From Thalassotalea euphylliae (GTDB taxonomy: Bacteria; Pseudomonadota; Gammaproteobacteria; Enterobacterales; Alteromonadaceae): a stretch of DNA of 64,000 bases. Where the stretch lies: assembly GCF_003390335.1 (NCBI RefSeq), contig NZ_QUOU01000001.1:1798001-1862000 (forward strand). Reading direction: 5' to 3'. The notes beneath the pieces are model-generated. The model was not told the origin of the DNA, made no database searches, and was given only the letters and a program-made list of their open reading frames with translations. Below are positions 1-9,329 of the stretch, piece after piece (the stretch's first letter is position 1; each line of letters starts with the position of its first letter). The position numbers and the translations under genes are program-made.

Positions 1-1
1 G

Positions 2-910
2 TTTAAAAGACCTGAAACCATTCCTTTTCCTGCCCATAACCCTTATTCAGTGCAAAAAGCAGCACTGGGTAAAATGCTCTTTTTCGATCCGCGCTTGAGT
101 AACAATCGCAATATGACTTGTGCCACTTGTCATAATCCTAGTTTTGGCTGGGAAGATGCTACCCAGCTTTCAGTGGGGGATCAAAATACCAAATTAGATC
201 GACACTCGCCGAGTATTATCAATGTTGCTTGGGGCAAAAGCTTTTTTTGGGATGGCCGTGCAACTACGCTAGAAGAGCAAGCCAAAGGCCCGATTGAGAG
301 TGCCGTCGAAATGAACTTACCGATTGGCGAAGCGGTTAATCGGTTAAAACAGGTGCCGCAATACCGCACTTGGTTTGCCCGCGCGTTTGGCAATGAAGGT
401 ATCACCGCCGATAATATTGCTAAAGCAATCGCCACTTATGAGCGTACCGTTGTCTCTGGTGAAGCGCCTTTTGACCGCTGGGTTAACGGGGATGACAGTG
501 CGATCAACGAATCTGCTAAGCGCGGTTTTGATTTGTTTGTGGGCAAAGCCCAATGTGCGGATTGTCACAGTGGCTGGAATTTTACTGATCAGGAATTCCA
601 CGACATCGGCTTAGCTGGCGAAGATCAAGGCCGTGGCAAGCTGACGGGTAAATCGCAAGAAAAGTTTGCATTTAAAACGCCAAGCTTGCGTAACATCGGC
701 CAAAGAGCGCCGTATATGCATGACGGACGATTCGAAAACTTAACTGCGGTAATCGGCCACTACATACCTGGTGGTTTGAAGCGCGCAAGTCTTTCTAAAA
801 AAATGCAGCCAATAGCGTTAAATGCGACTGACATTGCTGATTTAGAGCAATTTATGTTAACCCTTACTGGTGATGATAGCGCCGTAAGTTTACCTATTTT
901 ACCGTATTAG
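2..910 (+). CDS. Dihaem cytochrome c peroxidase / MauG family, 5'-truncated by window edge
   Basis: The reading frame is open from base 2, so the true start lies left of the window. The segment Pro-Phe-Pro-...-Gly-Lys-Met-Leu-Phe-Phe-Asp-Pro-Arg-Leu-Ser is the usual N-terminal domain opening of periplasmic dihaem peroxidases. Two CxxCH haem-binding motifs are visible: CATCH near the start and CADCH in the middle. The C-terminal half carries the typical FKTPSLRNI and MHDGRF segments. Family members reduce H2O2 in the periplasm using electrons from small cytochromes, or modify other proteins (MauG-like). The sequence alone does not decide which. An MCP gene follows after 9 bases and may be cotranscribed. 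Confidence 0.9.
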   Translation, partial: FKRPETIPFPAHNPYSVQKAALGKMLFFDPRLSNNRNMTCATCHNPSFGWEDATQLSVGDQNTKLDRHSPSIINVAWGKSFFWDGRATTLEEQAKGPIESAVEMNLPIGEAVNRLKQVPQYRTWFARAFGNEGITADNIAKAIATYERTVVSGEAPFDRWVNGDDSAINESAKRGFDLFVGKAQCADCHSGWNFTDQEFHDIGLAGEDQGRGKLTGKSQEKFAFKTPSLRNIGQRAPYMHDGRFENLTAVIGHYIPGGLKRASLSKKMQPIALNATDIADLEQFMLTLTGDDSAVSLPILPY

Positions 911-919
911 GGGGCCAGC

Positions 920-2524
920 ATGACCATCAAATCTAAGTTACTTTACAGTTTTATTGCGATTATTCTGGCCTTTGGCACTTTGGCTGTCTATCTGGTGTAT
1001 TTGCTCTTTCAACAAGGGCAACAAACGGTTTATGCGTTTAACCAGCCGATGCAAGCGGTGGTGAATAGCCAGCACGCGGCAGAGCAGTTTGGCCAGGCCG
1101 TCGACTTGGCTCAGTCAGTACTTATCATGACCACGCCAAGCGAGAATGATAGCGTAATGACGCAATTTCAAGAGTTGCAGCAAGCCTTCAATCAATCAAT
1201 GGCGATTGCCCAGGAAAATGCGCTGACTCAAGCGACGAAAGAACTGGGTGAGTCGGTAAATGCGGTGTCGTCACAGTGGTTTGCCGAAAAAGAGCAGTAC
1301 TTATCAGCAGTAAGCCAGCATCAGCTGCACGACATGCGATTGCTGAAAAAGCAGCAGCTCAAGGTCTCTGCATTATTGTCTGAGTTTGCAAAAAATACCG
1401 AGGCTGATGCTGAACATATTGCCAAACAAGTGACCGCTAATACCGATCAGCAACTGCAATTAGCGGGCATTACACTGTTGATCTTCACGCTCGTTGCATT
1501 GTTTATCTCGTTTTATTTAACTAACAGTTTGTTAAAACCGATCAGCCAGTTAAAAGCGGCAGCCATCGCACTGTCGCGTGGTGATGGTGATTTAACGCGT
1601 CGCTTAGTGAATCGCGATAAAGATGAAATTGATGCCCTGAGTAAAGAGTTCAACTCGTTTATTGATAAAGTGCAGCACATTGTCAGTGAAATTGCCGGCT
1701 CAGTAAGCCACACACATGATAAGGTGGCTGAGTTTTCACGTATTTCAGACAGCACACAGCAAGGCACTGAGCAGCAAAAAGTGGAAATTGAGCGCGTTAA
1801 CGAATCGATCAGCCAAGTGTTGACCTTAGGTTCACAAGTCACAGAATCAAGTGAGTCAGCGCAGCGACAATCCAATGAAATTGTTGATTACACTAAACAA
1901 GGTGTTGAACTTACCGAGCAAAGTAATGAACGTATGTCTCTGCTCACTGAAAAAGTTGAGGCCGCGAGTGATGTTATCTTCTCGCTGAGTAATTCAAGCG
2001 GCGAAATCAATTCTGTCATTGAAGTGATTCAGGTGATTGCCGACCAAACCAACTTGTTGGCTCTTAATGCGGCAATTGAAGCGGCACGTGCAGGCGAGGC
2101 GGGTCGAGGTTTTGCGGTTGTTGCTGAAGAAGTAAGAGCGCTGGCGCTTAAAACGCAGGAATCAACCAGCTCTATTCAGCAGACGATCACCAAAGTACAA
2201 GCAATGGCCAACGAAGCGAAATCGCTTATGGAAGTGGGGCGTGAACAAGTTCACTCGTGCCGAGAGGTTAACCTATCACTGACCGACTCATTGCAGCAGG
2301 TGCTTGATAAACTGACTGAAATTCAGCAGGTTAATGGTGAAGTTGGCCGATTTACGCATGAGCAAGAGCTAGCCGTCAAAGAAGTAAACGAATTCTTATT
2401 CCGTATTACGCATATCGCCAATGAAACGGCGAAAGACAGTTTGAGCTTGAAAGACAACAGTGTTGAAGTACTGAGCGCAATCGAGCATGTGAATGCGAAT
2501 GTGTCGACTTTCAAGCTGGCGTAA
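920..2524 (+). CDS. Methyl-accepting chemotaxis protein
   Basis: This is a 534-residue transducer. A first membrane segment lies at about residues 7-29, followed by a periplasmic helical sensor region, a second membrane segment at about 180-200, a HAMP domain, and a long cytoplasmic coiled coil. The coil contains the invariant hairpin tip (ADQTNLLALNAAIEAARAGE, about residues 373-392). It should control CheA/CheW signalling at the inner membrane. The ligand is unknown because the helical periplasmic domain is not diagnostic. The ATG at 920 follows a G-rich stretch (GGGGG) at ribosome-binding distance. It sits 9 bases after the peroxidase gene, so the two may form a transcription unit sensing oxidants or redox state. 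That link is inference from position. Confidence 0.95.
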   Translation: MTIKSKLLYSFIAIILAFGTLAVYLVYLLFQQGQQTVYAFNQPMQAVVNSQHAAEQFGQAVDLAQSVLIMTTPSENDSVMTQFQELQQAFNQSMAIAQENALTQATKELGESVNAVSSQWFAEKEQYLSAVSQHQLHDMRLLKKQQLKVSALLSEFAKNTEADAEHIAKQVTANTDQQLQLAGITLLIFTLVALFISFYLTNSLLKPISQLKAAAIALSRGDGDLTRRLVNRDKDEIDALSKEFNSFIDKVQHIVSEIAGSVSHTHDKVAEFSRISDSTQQGTEQQKVEIERVNESISQVLTLGSQVTESSESAQRQSNEIVDYTKQGVELTEQSNERMSLLTEKVEAASDVIFSLSNSSGEINSVIEVIQVIADQTNLLALNAAIEAARAGEAGRGFAVVAEEVRALALKTQESTSSIQQTITKVQAMANEAKSLMEVGREQVHSCREVNLSLTDSLQQVLDKLTEIQQVNGEVGRFTHEQELAVKEVNEFLFRITHIANETAKDSLSLKDNSVEVLSAIEHVNANVSTFKLA

Positions 2525-2545
2525 TTTATAACCCTTCACTACTAG

Positions 2546-2572
2546 TCAACCCAGCTTGCGACGCTGGGTTGA
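2546..2572 (+). terminator. 10-bp perfect hairpin after MCP gene
   Basis: TCAACCCAGC pairs perfectly with GCTGGGTTGA across a 7-nt loop, 21 nt after the MCP stop codon. It lacks a clear U-tract, so it may be a transcript-end stabilising hairpin or a factor-assisted terminator. Confidence 0.4.
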
Positions 2573-2782
2573 GCTACTTAACAAGTCAAATAATTCGTAG
2601 ATATCTCAGTTCATCAAAACTCATTTCGCCAAAAATCGTCTAGTAGCAAATTACAACCGTCGTTTTTAAGCGCCAATTTACAAAAAATGCAGATTATTTA
2701 CACAAGTTTTTAAACCTTTTCGATTTGCTGCGCGACTTACCTTGTGATTGTTCATTTGATATTCAATTTCGGGAAAAGCGTT

Positions 2783-4066
2783 GTGAAAATAGCAGACACC
2801 AGCGGACAGGATGTCGTCCTGACGCCCAAATCCAATAAAAAAGCGTGGTTAGTGAGTGGTTTATCACTGACGACTATCATAGTTTTAATTTTCTTAGCCG
2901 CACCTGCGATTAGCAGTTGGTCATCCGGCGAAGCTAGTATTGCACGCGATAGATTGCGCATTGCCACTGTTGAGCGCGGCGACCTTGTTCGAGATTTGTC
3001 AGTGCAGGGCAGAGTGGTCGCGGCGGTCAGCCCAAGATTATATGCCACCGGACAAGGCACCATCACCTTTTCAGTCGATGCTGGCGATCAAGTAGCGAAA
3101 GGTCAAGTACTGGCGAGTATCGACAGCCCTGCGCTTACCAACGAATTGAAACAAGAGCAGGCCAGTTTGCAGCAACAAAAACTGGAATTGGAGCGTCAAA
3201 AAATTCAAGCGCGTAAACAAGCGTTGGAAGATCAAAAAGCCGTAGATATGGCTAAAGTCACCTTAGTTGCCGCTGATCGCGAAAAACGCCGCGCCGACAA
3301 AGCATATGCCTTTAAATCGATTAGCCAAATTGACTTTGAAAAAGCACAAGACGACTTACAAAACGCCAAATTTGTCTTCCAACACGCCGAGCAAGATGCG
3401 GCATTAAACGCAGAAAGCTTAGCGTTTGAAATTAAAACCAGCCAATTGCAAGTTGATCGCCAAGCCTTATTGGTCAAGGAGTTACAACGCAAAGTAGACG
3501 AGCTTGTGATGCGCTCACCAGTAAGCGGTATTGTCGGCAACCTGGCAGTTAAACAAAAAAACCAAGTGAGCCGCGACCAACCTATTTTGAGTGTGGTTGA
3601 CTTGTCTGAATTCGAACTCGAAGTATTTATCCCCGAAAGCTATGCCGATGATTTAGCGATTGGCATGCCAGCAGAAGTCACCGTTAATGGCGAAACGTAT
3701 GCGGCTAACCTAGTCACTATCTCGCCCGAAATCGAGAACAATCAAGTGACTGGCCGCGTGCGTTTTGCCGCCTCCGATACTGCACAGCCCCCTGGGCTTC
3801 GCCAAAACCAGCGCCTAACCACTCGCGTTTTGATGGAGCGAAAAACTGATGTGCTGATAGTGCGCAGAGGTCAATTCTTAGAAAGCTCCAGTGGCCGTTT
3901 TGCCTTTAAAGTCACGGGTGATAGTGCTGAAAAAGTGGCGATTAATACTGGTGCGCGCAGCTTGTCGATGGTGGAAATTAGCAGCGGTTTAGCAGTTGGC
4001 GATCAAATTATTGTCTCCAGCACTGACCAATTTAATGATGCCAGTAAAGTGCTCTTAACTAATTAA
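2783..4066 (+). CDS. HlyD/MacA-like periplasmic adaptor of ABC exporter
   Basis: This membrane-fusion protein has an N-terminal membrane anchor (AWLVSGLSLTTIIVLIFLA) and a split barrel-sandwich (lipoyl) domain. Between the halves is an alpha-helical hairpin rich in Gln, Lys and Glu. It ends in a beta-barrel and membrane-proximal domain. Adaptors of this kind bridge an inner-membrane ABC permease and an outer-membrane channel. I chose the GTG at 2783, giving a start Met-Lys-Ile-Ala-Asp typical of relatives. The frame can be extended to a GTG at 2744. The next three genes encode the matching ATPase and permeases, so this is a tripartite export system. The substrate is not evident; peptides, lipids or macrolide-like compounds are possible. 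Confidence 0.9.
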   Translation: MKIADTSGQDVVLTPKSNKKAWLVSGLSLTTIIVLIFLAAPAISSWSSGEASIARDRLRIATVERGDLVRDLSVQGRVVAAVSPRLYATGQGTITFSVDAGDQVAKGQVLASIDSPALTNELKQEQASLQQQKLELERQKIQARKQALEDQKAVDMAKVTLVAADREKRRADKAYAFKSISQIDFEKAQDDLQNAKFVFQHAEQDAALNAESLAFEIKTSQLQVDRQALLVKELQRKVDELVMRSPVSGIVGNLAVKQKNQVSRDQPILSVVDLSEFELEVFIPESYADDLAIGMPAEVTVNGETYAANLVTISPEIENNQVTGRVRFAASDTAQPPGLRQNQRLTTRVLMERKTDVLIVRRGQFLESSSGRFAFKVTGDSAEKVAINTGARSLSMVEISSGLAVGDQIIVSSTDQFNDASKVLLTN

Positions 4067-4185
4067 GAGCTAATTAGAAAACGAATAAAAAGCTGCCCAC
4101 CCAAAAGTGGCAGCCAAACAACTGGTCGCAAAATAAATAACACAATAACCAAGATAACAAGATTCATATCAGAAGGAAGCACACC

Positions 4186-4929
4186 ATGTTAACCATGACG
4201 AACATCAAGAAGGTATTTCGCACTGAGGTGGTGGAAACTCATGCCCTACGCGACTTTAACCTGCAAGTGGACGAAGGCGAATTTGTTGCTGTAACAGGCC
4301 CGTCAGGCTCAGGGAAAACCACGTTTTTAAATATTGCTGGCATGCTGGAAACCTTTAACAGCGGCAGTTATCTGCTCGATGGCGAAGACGTAAGTCATCT
4401 AAACGATAATCAGCGCAGTAAACTGCGTAACGAGAAAATTGGTTTTATTTTTCAAAGCTACAACCTTATCCCTGATTTAAACCTATTCGACAATGTCGAT
4501 GTGCCATTGCGCTATCGAGGCTTTAACGCTAAAGAGCGCAAAACACGCATCGAAGAGAGCTTGGAAATTGTTGGCCTCGCCAGTCGCATGAAGCACTTAC
4601 CGTCGCAGCTCTCAGGTGGTCAACAGCAACGGGTCGCTATAGCACGAGCGCTCGCAGGTAAGCCGAGGTTTTTACTTGCTGATGAGCCAACCGGTAACTT
4701 GGACTCGTCAATGGCACAAAGTGTGATGGAATTGCTAAAAAACATTAATAAAGCTGGCACTACCATCGTTATGGTAACCCACGATCCGCAACTGGCTACC
4801 CAAGCCACGCGCAATATTTTTGTCAAAGATGGTCAAGTCAGTGATATCAGCCAAGATCAGGTGATCAGCAATGGCCAAGCTGCAAGCGAACATGCAAAGG
4901 TCGTTGAAATCCCTGCGGCGCAAGCATAG
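4186..4929 (+). CDS. ABC transporter ATP-binding protein, MacB/LolD type
   Basis: This is a 247-residue nucleotide-binding subunit. Walker A is GPSGSGKTT near residue 38, the signature is LSGGQQQRVAIARAL, Walker B is LLADEPTGNLD, and the H-loop is MVTHD. The QSYNLIPDLNLFDNV stretch is typical of the MacB/LolD/FtsE clade, which powers mechanotransmission by FtsX-fold permeases. It has a strong ribosome binding site (AGAAGGAA) before ATG 4186. It lies 119 bases after the adaptor gene, with a small GCTGCC/GGCAGC hairpin (4092-4114) between, and directly before the two permease genes. Confidence 0.93.
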   Translation: MLTMTNIKKVFRTEVVETHALRDFNLQVDEGEFVAVTGPSGSGKTTFLNIAGMLETFNSGSYLLDGEDVSHLNDNQRSKLRNEKIGFIFQSYNLIPDLNLFDNVDVPLRYRGFNAKERKTRIEESLEIVGLASRMKHLPSQLSGGQQQRVAIARALAGKPRFLLADEPTGNLDSSMAQSVMELLKNINKAGTTIVMVTHDPQLATQATRNIFVKDGQVSDISQDQVISNGQAASEHAKVVEIPAAQA

Positions 4930-4980
4930 CAGTAGCAAACAAAAAACAAGAATTCCAACGAGAAAAGCAAAGGAGGCAAT

Positions 4981-6297
4981 ATGTTTAGTTACTACCTAAA
5001 GCTTGCCGCGAAAAGCATAAAAAAGAATCCACTACTGAGTACGCTAATGGTGCTGGCCATCGCACTGGGCATAGGTGCCAGTATGACCACGGTTACGGTT
5101 AATTATTTGATGTCGGCTAATCCGATCCCTGAGAAAAGTGAGCAGCTGTTTTATGTGCAAGTCGACAGTTGGGACCCGCACAACGCCTTTAACGACAGCA
5201 ACGGCGAGCCACCAAACCAAATTACTTGGACCGAAGCCAACAACTTATTCAATGCGCAACAAGCGAGTAAACAAGTGGTGATGGCTAAATCGGGTGGCAT
5301 TATTGTGCCGGAAAACCAAGACATCAACCCATTTGAAGCGGTCATTCGCCTAACCACAGGGGATTTCTTCGCCATGTTCAACACGCCGTTTTTATTCGGT
5401 AGTGGCTGGCAATTGGCAAGTGATCAACAACGTGCACAAGTGATTGTGTTAACTAAGCGTATTAACGACAAGCTTTTTGGTGGTGAAAACTCGATTGGCC
5501 GCACTGTGCTGCTTGCTGGGCAAAACTACAAAGTCGTTGGTGTACTCGATGCGTGGCAGCCAATGCCTAAGTTTTACGACGTTAACAACGGTGCTTTTGA
5601 TGAAAGCGAAGAAGTCTTTATTCCGTTTTTCTTAAAAGAAACTTATGAGTTGCCTAATTGGGGCAATACCAATTGCTGGAAAAGTCCAGAAGGCGAGGGT
5701 TTTAAAGCATTCTTGCAGTCTGAATGTATCAATTACCAAATGTGGGTACAACTTAATAGCGAGCAAGAACAGTCTGATTACTTAGCGTTTTTAAATAACT
5801 ATGTGAGTGAGCAAAAGGCGTTAGGACGTTTTCCACGGCCAATGAACAACCAATTGCTTGATGTGATGGGCTGGATGGCAAACCAAGAGGTGGTTGAAGA
5901 CGATGCCAAAATGATGATGTGGATGTCGTTTATGTTCCTTGTGGTGTGCTTGCTTAACACCATCGGGCTTTTACTCGCCAAGTTTATGGGGAAGTCGTCA
6001 GAAATAGGACTGCGCAGAGCGATTGGCGCATCTAAACGCGACATCTTTATTCAGCATATTATTGAGTCGGCCACGATTGGTTTGCTAGGCGGTTTGTTGG
6101 GCTTAGGGCTTGCGCTCTTTGGCTTGGTTGGCATTGAAACCTTGTACGGTGATTTTGTCAGTAACTTAGTGTCGCTTGATTGGGTGATGGCATTAACGGG
6201 CATTGTGATTGCGATTGTTGCCAGTATTTTAGCGGGTTTATACCCCACGTGGCGTGCGTGTAATGTCGCGCCTGCAACCCAGCTAAGTAGCCAATAA
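4981..6297 (+). CDS. FtsX/MacB-like ABC permease, first of two
   Basis: This 438-residue permease has the FtsX fold: an N-terminal membrane helix (about residues 18-40), a large periplasmic MacB_PCD-type domain, and three C-terminal membrane helices. The cytoplasmic coupling motif GLRRAIGASKRDI lies between the helices. It begins after a near-consensus ribosome binding site (AAAGGAGG). It lacks a fused ATPase domain, unlike MacB itself, and relies on the separate ATPase encoded upstream. It probably forms a heterodimer with the permease encoded immediately downstream (24-base gap). Confidence 0.9.
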   Translation: MFSYYLKLAAKSIKKNPLLSTLMVLAIALGIGASMTTVTVNYLMSANPIPEKSEQLFYVQVDSWDPHNAFNDSNGEPPNQITWTEANNLFNAQQASKQVVMAKSGGIIVPENQDINPFEAVIRLTTGDFFAMFNTPFLFGSGWQLASDQQRAQVIVLTKRINDKLFGGENSIGRTVLLAGQNYKVVGVLDAWQPMPKFYDVNNGAFDESEEVFIPFFLKETYELPNWGNTNCWKSPEGEGFKAFLQSECINYQMWVQLNSEQEQSDYLAFLNNYVSEQKALGRFPRPMNNQLLDVMGWMANQEVVEDDAKMMMWMSFMFLVVCLLNTIGLLLAKFMGKSSEIGLRRAIGASKRDIFIQHIIESATIGLLGGLLGLGLALFGLVGIETLYGDFVSNLVSLDWVMALTGIVIAIVASILAGLYPTWRACNVAPATQLSSQ

Positions 6298-6321
6298 CAA
6301 AACAGCATAAGGAGCAATAAA

Positions 6322-7536
6322 ATGTTAGCACTAGGACCCATATTTCGCGCATTGTTGCGCAACAAAGTTGGCGCACTGCTGATCGCGATTCAGATCGCCT
6401 TCACCATGGCCGTTATCGTTAATTCAGTGTTTATTATTTACGAGCGTAGCCAAGAGACCAAACGCCCAAGCGGTATTGATGAAGCCAACTCATTTTTTGT
6501 CACCAGCAGCGGCTTTACTGAAAATTTCAGCGCGAAAGCTACGATTGAAGAAGATTTAGCGAATATTCGCGCGTTATCTGGCGTGGTTGATGCGATTCAA
6601 ATTAATGCGATTCCCGTGAGCGGTAGCGGGTGGTCAATGGGCTTGCAAACTGAACCGGGCGCAGAGCACGATGGTATAGGCACGGCAGTTTACATGGTGG
6701 ATGAGCGCGGCATTAATGCGCTTGATGTGCAATTGTTAGCGGGGGAAAATTTTACGGCAACTGATATCCGTTGGCGAGGCAAGGGCGCCAGCGACTGGCC
6801 TGATAAAATTATCGTCACGCAAGCGATGGCAACGCGCCTATTTCCCGACTTAGATTACGCACAAAGCATAGGTAAAACCGTTTACATCAATGATACTGAG
6901 CCAATGATCATCACCGGTGTGATTGATAAACTGCAAGCCCCTTGGGTCGGCTGGAACAACGTAGAACATTCTTTCTTATCACCCGAGTATTTAGCGCGTG
7001 ACTCAAGCAGTTACTTCATTCGCACGGAAGATGGCCAACGAGACGCCATGATGAAGCAGGTAGAAGAGCTGCTAGCGAAGAATAAATCCCGTGTTATCCA
7101 AAACATGCGCAGTGTTGATTATGTCAGGGAGCGCAGCTATCGCGGTCATACGGCGATGATCAAAATCCTGACCACCGTTATTATTACCCTGACCATTGTC
7201 ACTAGCTTAGGTATTGTTGGCCTTGCCAGCTTTAGCGTTAATCGCCGTAAGAAACAGATAGGCATTCGCCGCGCGTTAGGGGCGACTAAGGCCGATATTC
7301 TGCGCTACTTTATGACGGAGAATATGATCATTAGTGGCTTTGGCGTGCTACTTGGTGCGGCGCTTACCATAGGGTTAAACATGATCTTGGTCAATGCGCT
7401 GTCGTTAACCCCAATGAGCTGGTTTTATATTCCTGTCGGTATGTTGGCACTATGTGTCGTCGGGCAAGTGGCGGTTTTTGGTCCAGCGCGAAAGGCAACG
7501 AGTATTGCACCTGCTACAGCTACTCGAACGGTTTAA
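6322..7536 (+). CDS. FtsX/MacB-like ABC permease, second of two
   Basis: This 404-residue protein has the same architecture as its upstream neighbour: an N-terminal helix, a MacB_PCD-like periplasmic domain, and three C-terminal membrane spans with the coupling motif GIRRALGATKADI. The sequences differ substantially, which points to a heterodimeric pump rather than a recent duplicate. The ribosome binding site AAGGAG lies 8 bases before ATG 6322. It is the last gene of the adaptor-ATPase-permease-permease operon, which ends at the terminator at 7611-7648. Confidence 0.9.
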   Translation: MLALGPIFRALLRNKVGALLIAIQIAFTMAVIVNSVFIIYERSQETKRPSGIDEANSFFVTSSGFTENFSAKATIEEDLANIRALSGVVDAIQINAIPVSGSGWSMGLQTEPGAEHDGIGTAVYMVDERGINALDVQLLAGENFTATDIRWRGKGASDWPDKIIVTQAMATRLFPDLDYAQSIGKTVYINDTEPMIITGVIDKLQAPWVGWNNVEHSFLSPEYLARDSSSYFIRTEDGQRDAMMKQVEELLAKNKSRVIQNMRSVDYVRERSYRGHTAMIKILTTVIITLTIVTSLGIVGLASFSVNRRKKQIGIRRALGATKADILRYFMTENMIISGFGVLLGAALTIGLNMILVNALSLTPMSWFYIPVGMLALCVVGQVAVFGPARKATSIAPATATRTV

Positions 7537-7610
7537 TGCTACCTGGTAAAAGCGTGTCATTAGTTCTTTATATTCGCGCTTTTGTTCACTTTTTTATCAG
7601 ACAAAGTAAA

Positions 7611-7648
7611 AGTGAGTGCTCGTGCTTAGCGAGTGCTCGCTTTATTTT
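7611..7648 (+). terminator. Rho-independent terminator of ABC export operon
   Basis: AGTGAGTGCTCG pairs with CGAGTGCTCGCT over a 12-bp stem (three G-T wobbles, 7-nt loop) and is followed by TTTATTTT. It lies 75 bases after the second permease gene. Confidence 0.7.
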
Positions 7649-7811
7649 CTCGATATACTTTTTGACATCTGCCCCTCCATTTTTACGAAATTTTACACGC
7701 TAGTGCTTATTTTCTTTGATCATTTTATTTATATTGAGCCTCGTTCATTTAGGATTCATTAACCACTCGCTAGAGTGGTTAATATCTTTTCGGTAAGGAT
7801 TTGTTTTTTCT

Positions 7812-9284
7812 ATGCTTGTGCTTGCAAAGCGACTTTTTGTGGTTTGTGCTGTCGTCGCGATGTCGGGATGTGCAACCTTACAGCTCAACAACTTGTTTCA
7901 AGACTATGCGTCACAATTTCAGCCAGTGCGCACAGCACTTGTACAGGGAGATATTGAAAGCGCTCAGTCGAACATTAAAAAAGCCTATGCCGGTGACACT
8001 AACTATCAGCTTTCACTGGTTGAACAAGGGCGGATCGCCTTTTTACAAGGTGATATAAAACAAAGCAAGTGGTGGTTTGAACAAAGCTATCAAGCACTTG
8101 AGCAAGAAAGAGCGCGAGCAAAACTCACCGTAGGGCGCAGCGTAGAACAAGTGAATACCTTAGTGACGAACGATAACGCTATTGCCTATCAATTGCCCGC
8201 ATACGAGCAGAGCATGATGCATGGCTACCAAGCGCTCAATTATGCCTTTGCACATGATTTAGAAGGTGCCTTAGTGGAAGTTCGTCGTGCTAACTACATT
8301 CAAGAAGCTGCGCTTGCTCAGCACGAACGTGAATTGTTAAATGCCGAGCAAGCACAAGCTATTGAAGGCATTGATCTTAACTATCTCGATAACACCATGT
8401 CGGCGCTAACAAGCAAAGCCGGCCAGTTAAAAAATGGCTTTCAAAATGCGTATACCTTTTACTTGTCGGGTATTTTGTATGAAGCGGCTGGTCAGCTTAA
8501 CGACGCGTATATTGATTATAAAAGAGCATTCGAAATCTTCCCTGAAAACCGCTATTTACAGCGTGATGTATTAAGGCTTGGTTCAGTTTTAGGGATGAAT
8601 AATGACCTTGATGTTTATCGCGAGCAATTGGGCAAAGATAACGTCGGGCAAGTGCTAAAAAGTATAGAAAAGGGGCGAGGGGCGAACGCAGCGCAAACTG
8701 GCCAATTAGTTATCGTCTATGAGCAAGCACTGATTGCTGCGAAACACGAACAAGCAGTGCAATTGCCTATTTGGACAAGTGGCGGCGACCCAAGGTTTTA
8801 CAGTGTTTCGGTACCAAGCTATGACCATAATCAACGTTCGAATAAAGCTCGTTTACCAGAAAGCCTGACAGTAACCGTTGGTGAGCGTGAGTTAACAGCA
8901 GCCACTATTGTTAATCTGCAAGCATTAGTGGCCAAACAACTGGCAGAGCGCTTACCTGCCATTGTTAGCCGTCAGGTGTTACGTTTGGTCGCCAAAGAAC
9001 AAGTGAGAAAGAAATTAAGCAAAGAAGGCGGCGATGTTGGCAACATTCTCGCAGGACTATACAACTTGGCCTCGGAGCGCGCTGATACTCGTAGCTGGCT
9101 GACGCTGCCGGGTGATGTACAAATAATTCGGGCTGATATACCCCTTGGTGATCATCGCCTAGCGATAAATCAACACAGTCAGCGACGACAGCCTATAACA
9201 GTGAATATTTCCGCAGACAAAATGACCTTGGTCGTTATTTCTGAGGTCGGCCAACTTTGGCAAGTTAAACAGGTAGAGCTTTAA
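7812..9284 (+). CDS. COG3014-like lipoprotein with TPR-type helices
   Basis: This 490-residue exported lipoprotein has a signal peptide ending in the lipobox MSGC (Cys at about residue 20). Its N-terminal half is made of TPR-like helical repeats (for example GDIKQSKWWFEQSYQAL and LNDAYIDYKRAFEIFP). Its C-terminal half is a beta-rich domain. I recognise it as the COG3014 family, whose function is not established. It is followed at 45 bases by an LpoB-like lipoprotein gene and then a glycine-zipper protein. In related genomes such trios often travel together, which suggests a cell-envelope role (recalled, not checked). A possible ribosome binding site AAGGA lies about 13 bases before ATG 7812. 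Confidence 0.8.
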   Translation: MLVLAKRLFVVCAVVAMSGCATLQLNNLFQDYASQFQPVRTALVQGDIESAQSNIKKAYAGDTNYQLSLVEQGRIAFLQGDIKQSKWWFEQSYQALEQERARAKLTVGRSVEQVNTLVTNDNAIAYQLPAYEQSMMHGYQALNYAFAHDLEGALVEVRRANYIQEAALAQHERELLNAEQAQAIEGIDLNYLDNTMSALTSKAGQLKNGFQNAYTFYLSGILYEAAGQLNDAYIDYKRAFEIFPENRYLQRDVLRLGSVLGMNNDLDVYREQLGKDNVGQVLKSIEKGRGANAAQTGQLVIVYEQALIAAKHEQAVQLPIWTSGGDPRFYSVSVPSYDHNQRSNKARLPESLTVTVGERELTAATIVNLQALVAKQLAERLPAIVSRQVLRLVAKEQVRKKLSKEGGDVGNILAGLYNLASERADTRSWLTLPGDVQIIRADIPLGDHRLAINQHSQRRQPITVNISADKMTLVVISEVGQLWQVKQVEL

Positions 9285-9329
9285 ACAGTTTTACCGTAAC
9301 AGTTCATGATAATTGGAAAGGAATTAACG

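Noticed and set aside
7452..8058. Overlapping plus-strand frames at 7452-7703, 7775-7957 and 7801-8058
   Set aside because: They overlap the permease gene end, the terminator or the start of the COG3014 gene in other frames and have no coding features.
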